Source: Delphinus delphis (taxonomy: Eukaryota; Chordata; Mammalia; Artiodactyla; Delphinidae). From it: DNA of 64,000 nt. The position numbers and the translations under genes were made by a program. This document shows, piece after piece, positions 37,833 through 49,037 of this stretch (within the stretch, counting starts at the first letter, position 1; the number at the start of each line of letters is the position of its first letter). Location of the stretch: positions 1,736,001 through 1,800,000 of the forward strand of contig NW_027192671.1 in NCBI RefSeq assembly GCF_949987515.2, given 5' to 3'. The notes under the pieces were generated by a model. That model was not told where the DNA came from. It searched no databases and was given only the letters and a program-made list of their open reading frames with translations.

Positions 37833-39411
37833 TGTAATTCACAAACCTGCAGAGTTATAAATGACAGCTATCGTCCAAAAATATACTGAAGTAAGGCTAC
37901 CAAGAGGACTTGAAAGCGGGGCAGAATTGCAGGAAACCAATTTCACGAGGTAGACTGGAATTGCGTTGAAAGCATAGGAAAAGAGGCAGAACGTCCACAA
38001 TGATGCACTTGGCCAAAAAGGGCGTATGCGTTTTTTCCTGAATATATTCAGGAAAAAACGCATACGCCCTTTTTGGCCAACCAAGCAAGCTTGCAAAGGA
38101 AATCTGCACTACAATGAAGTCTCACTTCCCCCCGGTCAAAAGGGCCATCTGAAAAAAGTGTAAAATCCAGAAAGGCAGGACAGGCCATGGAGAACTGGGA
38201 GCCTTGTTATGCTGATGGGTGGGATGTAAATTGCCAACAACCACTCGGGAGAAGTGTATGGTGTTTCCTGAAACATCTAAAAAACAAAGCAACAGAGCCT
38301 AGGGCACTTCCACTTATGGTCCTATAGCTTAGGGAAATTAAAATCAAAAAGACACAGCCACCCCAAAGTTTGGGACGCCTCCGTTTACAAGAACCTCGTT
38401 TACCGTACAAGTTCAATATCACAGAAAGTGAAAAATGGATAAAGAACTTGAGGTACTTACGTACAATGCAGTATCACTCAGCAATGAAATCTATGTCATC
38501 AGGCCCTTAGCAGCATAATGAGTGGATTCAGGTACGATGATTCTAACTGAAATAAGTCACACAGAAAAAGAAACATCATAAGATATCACTAATACACGGA
38601 ATGTAAACTTGGCTACACAGGAACTGCATTCCAAAACAGAACAGGGTCTCAAATTTAGAAAACCAACTTATGCTTGCTTAAGGGGAAAGGTGAGTTGGGG
38701 TGCTGCATAAAACCAGAGATTGAAATGAGCACAGATAAAGTTCCTTAAGCCAAATATGGAATAGACAAGAGCTACTCCTTGCTCAACGAAATGGACTCAA
38801 CACCCCATATTAAACGCCTAAGAATGTACCTGACTAGTAAGTATCTTAAAACCTATGGATTGCTATGTCTCCAAAAGAGAATCAAGCGTGTGTACAGGGG
38901 CATAAACGCAGCAGTGATAGGATTGGAGAGGTTCGGTGAGCAAATGAAGACCCTTTGAAGTCATATTGCATGGTACCCATGCCACGGGTCTCAACTCTCC
39001 AGGTTTAAGGTATTCTTCCTTCAGCTAAAACATGCATGTGGAACCCAAGTATGATGAACCATGTGAACGGGAGACGTGTTCAAATATGTCTCAGTTTTCC
39101 TCCCCTGGTACTCGGGTGCAACATTCCAGATGCTTTACTAACACTCTCCCCACTTGGAGAGTCAGCGCCTTTAACCTCCTGTTTGGCCCAGTTTGCAATT
39201 TCTGCGGAAGATGAACAGGAATAGCGAGAACCAATGAGAGACTAGCTGGAGGTGTCTGGACGGGCAAATTTAACTCTCATTTCCCACCAGGAAGAGGAAA
39301 TAACCAAAGGCTCAGCGTGCCGTGCCGGAACCAGATTAGGGCCTGAAGCCATCCTGCGGTGTTGCGGCCAGGTCACAAGAAAGCGAGTTGAAGAAAGGAG
39401 CTCAGGGGCAC
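37833..39411 (+). repeat. Satellite monomer A25 (1,579 bp)
   Basis: Perfect palindrome at 38009-38080. Start marked by AATATACTGAAG, AAACCAATTTCACGAGG and GGAATTGCGTTG. It carries GGGACGCCTCCG, the second haplotype block, CATTCCAAAAC, and an end shared with A26 and A1 (CCAAGTATG, CCAGATGCTTT). Confidence 0.95.
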
Positions 39412-40918
39412 TGTAATTCACAAACCTGCAGAGTTATAAATGACAGCTATCGTCCAAAAATATACTGAAGTAAGGCTGACAAGAGGACTTGAAAGCGGGG
39501 CAGAATTGCAGGAAACCGATTTCAGGAGGTAGACTGGAATTGCATTGAATATATTCAGGAAAAAACGCATACGCCCTTTTTGGCCAACCAAGCAAGCTTG
39601 CAAAGGAAATCTGCACTACAATGAAGTCTCACTTCCCCCCGGTCAAAAGGGCCATCTGAAAAAAGTGTAAAATCCAGAAAGGCAGGACAGGCCATGGAGA
39701 ACTGGGAGCCTTGTTATGCTGATGGGCGTGATGTAAATTGCGAACAACCACTCGGGAGAAGTGTATGGTGTTTCCTGAAACATCTAAAAAACAAAGCAAC
39801 AGAACCTAGGGCACTTCCACGTATGGTCCTATAGCTTAGGAAAATTAAAATCAAAAAGACACAGCCACCCCAAAGTTTGGAACGGCTCTGTTTACAAGAA
39901 CCTCGTTTACAGTACAAGTTCAACATCGCAGAAAGTGAAAAATGGAGAAATAAGTTGTGGTATTTACTTACAAAGCAATATCACTCAGCAATGAAATCTG
40001 TGTCATCAGGCCCTTATCAGCACAATGAGTGGATTCAGGTATGATGATTCTAACTGAAATAAGTCACACAGAAAAAGAAACATCATAAGATATCAGTAAT
40101 ACACGGAATGGAAACTTGGCTACACAGGAACTGAATTACAGAACAGAACAGGGTCTCAAATTTAGAAAACCAACTTATGCTTGCTTAAGGGGAAAGGTGA
40201 GTTGGGGTGCTGCATAAAACCAGAGATTGAAATGAGCACAGATAAAGTTCCTTAAGTCAAATATGGAATAGACAAGAGCTACTCCTTGCTCAACGAAATG
40301 GACTCAACACCGCATATTAAACGCCTAAGAATGTACCTGACTTGTAAGTATCTTAAAACCTATGGATTGCTATGTCTCCGAAAGAGAATCAAGCATGTGT
40401 ACAGGGGCATAAACGCAGCAGTGATAGGATTGGAGAGGTTCGGTGAGCAAATGAAGACCCTTTGAAGTCATATTGCATGGTACCCATTCCACGGGTCTTA
40501 ACTCTCCAGGTTTAAGGTATTCCTCCTTCAGCTAAAACATGCATGTGGAACCCAAGTATGATCAACCATGTGATCGGGAGACGTGTTCAAATATGTCTCA
40601 GTTTTCCTCCCCTGGTACTCGGGTGCAACATTCCAGATGCTTTACTAACACTCTCCCCACTTGGAGAGTCAGCGCCTTTAACCTCCTGTTTGGCCCAGTT
40701 TGCAATTTCTGCGGAAGATGAACAGGAATAGCGAGAACCAATGAGAGACTAGCTGGAGGTGTCTGGACGGGCAAATTTAACTCTCATTTCGCACCAGGAA
40801 GAGGAAATAACCAAAGGCTCAGCGTGCCGTGCCGGAACCATATTAGGGCCTGAAGCCATCCTGCGGTGTTGCAGCCAGGTCACAAGAAAGTAAGTTGAAG
40901 AAAGGAGCTCAGGGGCAC
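39412..40918 (+). repeat. Satellite monomer A26 (1,507 bp, palindrome half deleted)
   Basis: It has the same 72-bp deletion as A1, with identical breakpoints at TGAA; only the right palindrome arm (39552-39587) remains. GGCTGACAAG, GGTCTTAACTCTCC and CCAGATGCTTT are also shared with A1, so the two copies descend from one event. Private: GGGCGTGATG, TTGCGAACAACC, CTTATCAGCAC, ATTCCTCCTTC. Confidence 0.95.
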
Positions 40919-42498
40919 TGTAATTCACAAACCTGCAGAGTTATAAATGACAGCTATCGTCCAAAAATAGACTGAAGTAAGGCTGCCAAGAGGACTTGAA
41001 AGCGGGGCAGAATTGCAGGAAACCGATTTCAGGAGGTAGACTGGAATTGCATTGAAAGCATAGGAAAAGAGGCAGAACGTCCACAATGATGCACTTGGCC
41101 AAAAAGGGCGTATGCGTTTTTTCCTGAATATATTCAGGAAAAAACGCATACGCCCTTTTTGGCCAACCAAGCAAGCTTGCAAAGGAAATCTGCACTACAA
41201 TGAAGTCTCACTTCCCCCCGGTCAAAAGGGCCATCTGAAAAAAGTGTAAAATCCAGAAAGGCAGGACAGGCCATGGAGAACTGGGAGCCTTGTTATGCTG
41301 ATGGGCGGGATGTAAATTGCCAACAACCACTCGGGAGAAGTGTATGGTGTTTCCTGAAACATCTAAAAAACAAAGCAACAGAACCTAGGGCACTTCCACT
41401 TATGGTCCTATAGCTTAGGGAAATTAAAATCAAAAAGACACAGCCACCCCAAAGTTTGCAACGGCTCTGTTTACAAGAACCTTGTTTACAGTACAAGTTC
41501 AACATTGCAGAAAGGGAATAATGGATAAAGAAGTTGTGGTATTTACTTACAAAGCAATATCACTCAGCAATGAAATCTGTGTCATCAGGCCCTTAGCAGC
41601 ACAATGAGTGGATTCAGGTATGATGATTCTAACTGAAATAAGTCACACAGAAAAAGAAACATCATAAGATATCAGTAATACACGGAATGTAAACTTGGCT
41701 ACACAGGAACTGAATTACAGAACAGAACAGGGTCTCAAATTTAGAAAACCAACTTATGCTTGCTTAAGGGTAAAGGTGAGTTGGGGTGCTGCATAAAACC
41801 AGAGATTGAAATGAGCACAGATAAAGTTCCTTAAGCCAAATATGGAATAGACAAGAGCTACTCCTTGCTCAACGAAATGGACTCAACACCCCATATTAAA
41901 CGCCTAAAAATGTACCTGACTAGTAAGTATCTTAAAACCTATGGATTGCTATGTCTCCAAAAGAGAATCAAGCATGTGTACAGGGGCATAAACGCAGCAG
42001 TGATAGGATTGGAGAGGTTCGGTGAGCAAATGAAGACCCTTTGAAGTCATATTGCATGATACCCATTCCACGGGTTTCAACTACCCAGGTTTAAGGTATT
42101 CTTCCTTCAGCTAAAACATGCATGTGGAACCTAGAGTATGATCAACCATGTGATCGGGAGACGTGTTCAAATATGTCTCACTTTTCGTACCCTGGTACTC
42201 GGGTGCAACATTCCAGACGCTTTACTAACACTCTCCCGACTTGGAGAGTCAGTCCCTTTAACCTCCTGTTTGGCCCAGTTTGCAATTTCTGCGGAAGATG
42301 AACAGGAATAGCGAGAACCAATGAGAGGCTAGCTGGAGGTGTCTGGACGGGCAAATTTAACTCTCATTTCCCACCAGGAAGAGGAAATAACCAAAGGCTC
42401 AGCGTGCCGTGCCGGAACTAGATTAGGGCCTGAAGCCATCCTGCGGTGTTGCGGCCAGGTCACAAGAAAGCAAGTTGAAGAAAGGAGCTCAGGGGCAC
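40919..42498 (+). repeat. Satellite monomer A27 (1,580 bp)
   Basis: Perfect palindrome at 41095-41166. GTTTGCAACGGC is shared with B3 and B5 in the other array. AACCTTGTTTACAG, AAAGGGAATAATGG, CATGATACCC and CTCACTTTTCGTACC are private; GGAACCTAGAG end block. Confidence 0.95.
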
Positions 42499-43468
42499 TG
42501 TAATTCACAAACCTGCAGAGTTATAAATGACAGCTATCGTCCAAAAATAGACTGAAGTAAGGCTGCCAAGAGGACTTGAAAGCGGGGCAGAATTGCAGGA
42601 AACCGATTTCAGGAGGTAGACTGGAATTGCATTGAAAGCATAGGAAAAGAGGCAGAACGTCCACAATGATGCACTTGGCCAAAAAGGGCGTATGCGTTTT
42701 TTCCTGAATATATTCAGGAAAAAACGCATACGCCCTTTTTGGCCAACCAAGCAAGCTTGCAAAGGAAATCTGCACTACAATGACGTCTCACTTCCCCCCG
42801 GTCAAAAGGGCCATCTGAAAAAAGTGTAAAATCCAGAAAGGCAGGACAGGCCATGGAGAACTGGGAGCCTTGTTATGCTGAAGGGCAGGATGTAAATTGC
42901 CAACAACCACTCGGGAGAAGTGTATGGTGTTTCCTGAAACATCTAAAAAACAAAGCAACAGAGCCTAGGGCACTTCCACTTATGGTCCTATAGCTTAGGG
43001 AAATTAATATCAAAAAGACACAGCAACCCCAAAATTTGGGACGGCTCTTTTTACAGGAATCTCTTCTACGGCACAAGTTAAATATCCCAGAGAGCAAATA
43101 ATGGATAAAGAAGTTGCGGTACTTATGTACAACAGAATACCACTCAGCAATGAAATCTATGTCACCAGGCCCGTTCCAGCATAATGAGTGGATTGAGGCA
43201 CGATGATTCTACGTGAAATAAGTCACACAGAAAAAGAAACATCATAAGGTATCACTAATACACGGAATGTGAACTTGGCTACACATGAACTGAATTACAA
43301 AACAGAACAGGGTCTCAAGTTTAGAAAACCAACTTATGCCTGCTTAAGGGGGAAGGTGAGTTGGGGTGCTGCATAAAAGCAGAGTTTGAAATTAGCACAG
43401 ATACCGTTCCATAAGCCAAATATGTAATAGACGAGAGCTACCCCTTGCTCAACGAAATGGATTCAACA
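42499..43468 (+). repeat. Satellite monomer A28 (truncated, about 970 bp, edge of array A)
   Basis: The first 490 bp, including a perfect palindrome at 42675-42746, are standard. From about 42,985 divergence rises sharply and the sequence takes on features of the old 1.75-kb monomers (AATATCCCAGAG, GAGTTTGAAATTAGCACAG, ATACCGTTCCATAAG; compare 51,357 and 51,661). It ends at ATGGATTCAACAATGAGG, where L1 sequence begins. So this is a chimera of a standard and an old monomer, cut by the interruption. Confidence 0.9.
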
Positions 43469-44325
43469 ATGAGGTATCACCTCACACCTGGTAGAATAGG
43501 CATCATTGAAAATCTACAAACAAAAAATGCTGGAAAGGGTGTGGAGAAAAGGAACCCTCTCCCACTATTGTTGGGAATATAAATTGATACAGTCATTATG
43601 GAGAACAATATGGAATTTCTTAAGAAACTAACAATAGAATTACCATATGATACAGCAATCCCAGTACTGGACATATACCCAGACAAAACCATAAATCAAA
43701 AAGAGTCATTCACCGCAATGTTCATTGCATCACTATTTACAATATCGAGGTAATGGAAGCAACCTAAATGCCCACAGACAGACGAATGCATAAAGCTGTG
43801 GTACATATATAAAATGGAATATTACTAAGCCATGAAAAGGAATGAAATTGGGTCATTTGTAGAGACGTCGATGGATCTAGAGACTGTCATACAGAGTGAA
43901 GTAAGTCAGAAAGAGAAAAACAAATCTTGTATATTCATGCATATATGTGGAACCTAGAAAAACTGTACAGATTAACCATTTTGCAAGGCATAAATAGAGC
44001 AACAGATGTAGACAACAAACGTATGGACAACAAGGGGGGAAAGCTGTTGGGGGGTGGTGGTGGGAGGAGTTGAGAGACTGGGATTGGCATGTATACATTT
44101 ATATGTATAAAATAGATAACCAATAAGAACCTGCTGTATAAAAATATAAAATAAAATTCAAAATTAAAAAGAAATAAAATTTAAAAAATAAAACAGAAAA
44201 AACAATTATTCCCTGCACATACATGTATTTATATGAATAAATTATTTCCATGCTTATATCTGTAAATACAAAAAAGAGGAATAAAATCTACCTTGAACCA
44301 AAAACGAAAAAGAGAAAAAAAACAC
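43468..44325 (+). mobile_element. L1 retrotransposon fragment, 3' end, with A-rich tail
   Basis: A 5'-truncated LINE-1 3' end in sense orientation. Landmarks are CAATGAGGTATCACCTCAC at the start, GGGTGTGGAGAAAAGG, TACCATATGATACAGCAATC, AATGGAATATTACTAAGCC, GTGAAGTAAGTCAG and a G-rich stretch at about 44,033-44,075. The 3' end near 44,170 passes into an A-rich region (AATAAAATTCAAAATT and onward). It is non-coding 3' UTR sequence, clearly younger than the L1 segment inside the satellite monomers. I see no convincing target-site duplication. It begins at almost the same L1 position as the satellite's L1 segment. Confidence 0.9.
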
Positions 44326-45500
44326 AGAACCCACCAGTTACACAGAGGAAAACCGTATCAGGGCACTTGCTCCAGTTGTAAACAATTCTGAAGTTGGTCA
44401 GTGGTGGGGAATCGTCTCCCATTCAGCCAGCAGCCCCCACGCAACAAGCGTCCTCATTGCAAAGCTGGGGCACCGTGCCGAGGCATCTGTGAGTAAACGT
44501 GAGCTGAGCCCCAGGCCAGTTGCTGCTGAACTATTCCCACCCGTCCCAGGTAAAACACCTGAATATATACAAGGACTTGAAAGCCTAGAGGAAGGGCCAT
44601 AGAGCCACACGAGTGACAGCATGCCGGCCGACTTGGTGCCTGCAGGCCAGCCAGGATGGTCCTGGCCTTGGGTGCTCTTCTGGAAGATTTCCATTTCCCT
44701 GCCTGAGATACCCGTCCTGTCCCTGCCCCCACTGCTTTTTTCCTTCCTCACCTCTGCCCAGGGAGAAATTCCAGCAGCAGGTATGGGTGACACATCCTCT
44801 TCTTTAGCAGGTGGCAGCCTGGCAACTGCTGCAGAAAGTCCAGCAGAGCCCCACTCACACTGGGCCACCCACAAAGCCGTGGCCTCTCACTCCCTCCCAC
44901 CAGCCCAGCCCCGAGACTGCTGACAGGGCAGAGAAAATGGCGTCAGGCACGGCTGCAGGGGCTCTTGCTGCCTGGAGTGGTATTTATATTGATCTCAACC
45001 CAGGCACACCTGGGGAGGGCTGGCCGGCACGGTAAGGCTGCCCAGGTCAGCCAATCATCACCCCTCAGGGGCTCACAGTTGCAGAAAATGGAACTTGCTG
45101 AACCGGCCAGGTCCAAGGAACAGGTGTGGGCTCCTGAGAGTCAGGATAGACAAGGGGCTGCAGCTTTGGCTTGTTTTCTAATCATTTTATCTGGCCCATG
45201 AGTGGGAGACAACTTCAAGAAAACCCTCTCCTAATGAGAGGAACCCAGGAGTCAGGGAGAGGAGGGGTGGGTGGTGGTTGGAGACAGAGGCCTGGTGCCC
45301 CGGGTGCAGTGGAAGTCTCTGGAAGACCAGGTGGAGGGAGGCCTCACGGAGTGATGCCCAGGGTCACAGACCTGTCGCAGCTGCTGTTTGTTAGTTCAAG
45401 TCCTGCTCTGAGGTGCTCTGTGTCAGCTCTGAGCGACAGGTGAGCTGGGGGTGCTCTGCAATGAGGGCTATGTGCACGGTTCCTGTGTGCCCAGCCCTGC
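44326..45500. other. GC-rich unique-looking segment, no gene recognised
   Basis: Base composition changes from AT-rich to clearly GC-rich near 44,400. Open frames up to about 158 codons exist on the minus strand (44,398-44,874) and 100 codons on the plus strand (44,621-44,923), but neither resembles a known family and both are rich in Pro, Ser, Ala and Gly as expected from GC-rich chance frames. There is no satellite or L1 homology that I can see. It could be a fragment moved from a gene-containing region or part of the upstream ERV sequence. Confidence 0.5.
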
Positions 45501-45503
45501 CAC

Positions 45504-45650
45504 GGTACCTGCAAGGGTAGCTCTGTATCCTGGGAGGGGCCTGACCACGAGAGCCCCGTGGGCTGGGGTGGGGGTGGGGTACCTGCCCAGGTGAGCTCCA
45601 TATTCTGGGATTGGTCTGACCACGAGAGCCCCATGGGCTGCTGGGGACCT
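45504..45650 (+). repeat. Two-copy tandem duplication of about 74 bp
   Basis: The sequence from GGTACCTGCAAGGG at 45,504 recurs from GGTACCTGCCCAGG at 45,578. Shared elements include AGCTC, TCTGGGA-like core, CTGACCACGAGAGCCCC and TGGGCTG. The copies differ at about one position in six by eye, so the duplication is old. A run of GGGGTGGGGGTGGGG lies between them. It lies directly before the first recognisable retroviral pol sequence. Confidence 0.8.
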
Positions 45651-46620
45651 GGTAAAGGATGTCAGGACAGTCAGTGAAGCCACCGAGGATATATCTCCAG
45701 TTGCTCCTAATTCCTACACCCTGCTGGTCATTCTACCAACCACCAGGACATGGTATTCTGTATTAGTCTTCAATGATGCCTTCTTTTGTATTCCATTAGT
45801 CCCAGAGTCACAAGAAATTTTGGCTTGTGAGTGGCAGGACTCAACATACAACTAAAACAATACTTCCGGGCCGTCTGGCCCCAAGGGTGCAAAAATTCCC
45901 ACACCATCTTTGGGGAAAGCTTAGCTAAAGACCTAAAAGTTCTACCTCTGGAAAAGGAAACCCTCCTTCAATATGCAGACGACATTCTGATCACCAGCCC
46001 TACTAAGGAGGCCTCTGAACTACCAAGCCAATAAAGGATAGAAGTTGTCCAAGAAAAAGCTCAAATATCACAGACTGCGGTGACCTGCCTGGGCTTCATT
46101 CTCACAGAAGGTCAGAGAAGCCCATCCCAGGAAAGGGAAGAAACCATTTTCAGCCTTACCCCTTTCTAAAACTAGAAGACAGCTTAGGGGTTCCTGGGGA
46201 GGCCAGGGTGTGCTGCTTCTGGATCCCTAACTACAGTCTACTAGCTGGGCCTCTATATGAAACACTGAAAGGAAAAGATGATGATCCTTTTGAATAGAAT
46301 CCAGAAGTGGCCTTTCAAGAATGGAAAGAGCAGTCAATTCAGACCCTTGCCCTGGAACTCCCTAATTTAGCTAAACCCTTTGACCTTTACATTCCCGGTG
46401 AAAGGTGAATCGCCATTGGAGAATTAGTGCAAAAACTGGGACCACTTGAAATGGAACAATGCAAGAATGCCATCCAGGTAGGATAAACTACGGTCACTAA
46501 GGGGCTTGGCCCACTGCCACATCTGGCCAAGATACTGGCGGTATCTAAAAACCTGGAAATCAGCAGCCCAAAAGGCCACCTCCCTCCTAAGGGAAAAGGA
46601 CCCCACGTGGTGATCCTAAC
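45649..46620 (+). pseudogene. Endogenous retrovirus pol remnant (class I, gammaretrovirus-like)
   Basis: Conceptual translation resembles gammaretroviral reverse transcriptase from the palm domain on. One frame from 45,649 has a YTLL-type stretch and NDAFFCIPL, and ends at a stop near 45,846. A shifted frame (45,831-46,034) continues with QGCKNSHTIFGE-like sequence and the catalytic box QYADDILI at about 45,969-45,992. Connection-domain remnants (about 46,090-46,380) and the beginning of RNase H (FDLYIP, near 46,380) follow, broken by several stops and frameshifts. The catalytic box reads YADD where gammaretroviruses usually have YVDD. No gag, protease or integrase was found. The element is dead and 5'-truncated. 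Confidence 0.8.
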
Positions 46621-47020
46621 CACCAACCATGCCCTGGAGTTGCAGGGTTCGCTCCGTGGGCACACCGACCTCGAGTGAGGAGGCCCTCCAACTCCAACAT
46701 CCAGAGAGATAACCGGGGGCAACAGGGCACCATGACGACTCGTGTGAACATCACTTGACCTGGAGTTTCTCTCATAAAACAACAAGAGTGTGTCCCAAAA
46801 GAGTAGACTACTGCTTGCAGGACTTACTGCACCCAGAGGGGAGCTAATAATCTTGGCGGGGGAACAGTATACCACACTGTCACCATAGAAAAGCCTACAG
46901 ACACCGTGATGATGGTGGCCAATAAGACCGGCTGGACTCCTGTTTACTTCAAAAGGCTGTTGACTCAGTAGCCATCATGGTCCTTGATCACCACTGACCC
47001 TGGACTGTCTGGGAGTTGAG
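46621..47020. other. No recognisable feature (probable degraded ERV interior)
   Basis: This stretch lies between the pol remnant and the env-like scrap on the same strand. It contains no open frame that I can match; the 162-codon minus-strand frame across 46,387-46,875 overlaps pol and is a shadow. Its position suggests deleted and mutated pol/env sequence. Confidence 0.4.
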
Positions 47021-47021
47021 C

Positions 47022-47072
47022 GGGCAGGGCTCTGACACCTGGTGCTGTTTGTACGTTAATTCAGGGGCCTAA
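47022..47072 (+). pseudogene. Possible retroviral env transmembrane-subunit scrap
   Basis: A short frame reading DTWCCLYVNSGA resembles the conserved double-cysteine region of the class I retroviral transmembrane subunit. The first cysteine of the usual C-x6-CC arrangement is not present and a stop follows at 47,070. Upstream residues are only weakly similar. The position, about 400 bp after the pol remnant on the same strand, supports an internally deleted provirus. Confidence 0.5.
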
Positions 47073-47099
47073 TTGAAGAAAGTGCAGACTACTGGTCAG

Positions 47100-47880
47100 A
47101 GCATCTAGGCTGGCAGAGACGGTCAGCCTAAGGTGGCCGAACAAATGTGGGGCGGGGTGAAACCGGCCCCCACAGCGTCTCTGCACATCTCTTTCCTGGA
47201 CCCTTAAAGGTCATTAGAATCTATAACACTTCCAATGCTGGTGCTCAGGTGGACGAGCAGGGAGGCAGGGGTCCTGGGGACAATCAACGTCACCGGGAGG
47301 CTGCTGGGGAGAAGCTCTGACCCTCGCCCCAGGGTATGAGGGCTCCCAACTCAGCACTCAGCAGTTACAGAAGAAGGGTCTGCACCCTCAGCACTCCAAG
47401 AATGAGGAACGGGACAAAAGGCAGAGGAGGGGTTTGTCCCCAGCAAAGCCCATTAAAAATCCCTGGGAGATAAAAATAGAATCTGGGCAATAAAGTCAAG
47501 TCTAACCTTTTTTATCCTTTGTGCTTTGTCTAATTTCACGTGCTCCTAGGGTCCCGCATGCAGAGGTTCCACACCCGGCACTTCAGACCAGATTTCCTAG
47601 TGCAGAATGGCTGGGTCGACACCTCAGCTCCTGGGGCCCAGTGCAGACTCCATGATATAGAGCCTGAGCTACAGCCAACCCGGCCCTCGAGAGCTCCGCC
47701 GCCTCCCTCCCTCCCACTGACTCTGACAGGATCTCTACACAGCAGCCCAGCCCACAGCCCACGGGGTAGTGCATGCTCTCACCTCTCCATTCTCTGATCA
47801 AAATATAAAGGTTCCTTTGCTTGTGAACCAAACTCAGTCTCGATCTGTTGGCCCCAATGACACTGGGCAGGGGGACACTT
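47100..47880 (+). mobile_element. Possible 3' LTR and 3' untranslated region of the ERV
   Basis: This is the expected place of a 3' LTR after the env scrap. It contains TTAAAAATCCCTGGGAG, a polyadenylation-type AATAAAG at 47,489, and a second ATATAAAGGTTCCTTTGC near 47,802 resembling the R/U5 start of class I LTRs. A plausible LTR end is GGGGACA near 47,877. I cannot define the left boundary and no second LTR is available for comparison. The 85-codon plus frame at 47,540 and the 150-codon minus frame at 47,583 match nothing known to me. Confidence 0.35.
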
Positions 47881-48229
47881 GTTGGGGTCCACTCTGGAGG
47901 ATCAGTAACAGAAATTGAGACTATTGTAACCTCAATGAACAGATGTGTGAGCCAAACTGTAGTTAACATAGAACAGTGTATAAGGCTCGGGTAAAATAAG
48001 ATGTTTTTAACACTTCCATTTGATATTTCCATCACTTTTTATAAGCAAGTTCAGTGAAAAGGTTTGTCTTATTTGTCAGGTCAATATTAGAGAAACGAAG
48101 TGATTTCTTTCCAAGGATGTACATCTAATAATCTTGGTTAAACCTTCAATCTTGTTTTAAATGCTTTTCCATTGAAAATGATACCTCTCTTTCAGCTCCC
48201 CCATTTCTGAGAAGTATAAAATCTTATAA
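47881..48229. other. No recognisable feature
   Basis: AT-rich sequence between the putative LTR end and the first old satellite monomer. I see no repeat, open frame or motif that can be supported. Confidence 0.5.
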
Positions 48230-49037
48230 TTTATTATTACCAAAGGGGAAAGGTGGGAGGAGGGATAAATTAACAGTTTGGAATGAACACATACACACTG
48301 CTATGTATAAAATAGATCATCAACAAGGAACTACTGTATAGCACAGGGAACTACACTCAACATTTTGCAATAACCTATAAGGGGAAATAATCTGAAAAAG
48401 AATAGATATTTTTATTGACATCATCTATCAATGACAGTTAAAGTGTAGCCTAAGGGAAGCTGGTGGTGAGTGCTTCTGACCCTGAAGACTTCAATCATCT
48501 AAAGTTTGGACTCTGCCTACTTCCCAAGGCCCTTAATGAACATATGTGTAGCTGTAGCTTAAAAAATTCCCCAGTTTGGGTTTCGGGGAGACACTGATTT
48601 TGAAAAAGCCCTGGTGTTCTCCTTACATGAATGGGACTCTTCCTACTGCTAAAACATGTCTGTCACACCCAGAGGATGGTATACCGTCTGATCGGGAAGA
48701 GTTTGGAAAAGGCATCTCATCTCCTCATCTCCTGGTGCTCGGGTTCACCCCTCCAGCGTCTTTACTAACAGTCTCCCCACTTGGAGATGTCAGCACTGTC
48801 AACATCCTGTTGCGTACAGTTTGGAATTTGTCCAGAGGATGAAGCGGAAGGATGAGGAACAATGAGAGACAAGTCCTAGGTGTTCAGACAGGCACATGTC
48901 ACTCTAATTTCCAATCAGGAAGACGAATTGACCAAAGGCTAGGGTTGCCCATGGAAACAGTATAGGGCTTGAGGAAATCCCGCTGCTTTGTGGCCAGTTC
49001 CCATAAACACGAGTTGAACAATGGAACTCAGGGGCAG
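48230..49037 (+). repeat. Old satellite monomer D1 (partial, most diverged)
   Basis: It begins within the L1 3' end part (AAAGGGGAAAGGTGGG, GTATAGCACAGGGAACTAC, AATCTGAAAAAGAATAG). From about 48,628 it matches the non-L1 end of the satellite (CTTCCTACTGCTAAAACATG, CTGATCGGGAAGAG, TCCCCACTTGGAGA, ACCAAAGGCTAGGG). The 190 bp in between (48,440-48,628) does not align visibly with standard monomers. Its L1 portion is closer to ordinary L1 than in the array, as expected if it escaped homogenisation. The 88-codon frame at 48,576 is a by-product. Confidence 0.8.

Larger units (their letters stand above)
1..43468 (+). repeat. Satellite array A (28 head-to-tail monomers of about 1.58 kb)
   Basis: Twenty-seven complete monomers and one truncated monomer follow each other without spacers, all in the same orientation. 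Spacing between successive TGTAATTCAC motifs is 1,577-1,580 bp, except for two monomers of 1,506 and 1,507 bp. By eye monomers differ at a few percent of positions, mostly substitutions, with many variants shared by non-adjacent units. Length, L1 content and the nearby 1.75-kb forms match what I recall of the common cetacean satellite; the class name is therefore inference from memory. The left end is not in the window. The right end decays into an older monomer type from about 42,985 and stops at an L1 fragment near 43,468. Confidence 0.95.

Noticed and set aside
1..43468. Regular repeat spacing as a CRISPR-like or bacterial repeat system
   Set aside because: Unit length of 1.58 kb without unique spacers, plus L1 and ERV sequences, identify mammalian satellite DNA.
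44398..44923. 158-codon minus and 100-codon plus open frames in the GC-rich stretch as possible exons
   Set aside because: Overlapping frames on both strands in GC-rich DNA, low-complexity composition, and no recognisable domain; coding evidence is insufficient.
46387..46875. 162-codon minus-strand open frame
   Set aside because: It lies antisense to the recognisable retroviral pol remnant, so it is a shadow frame.
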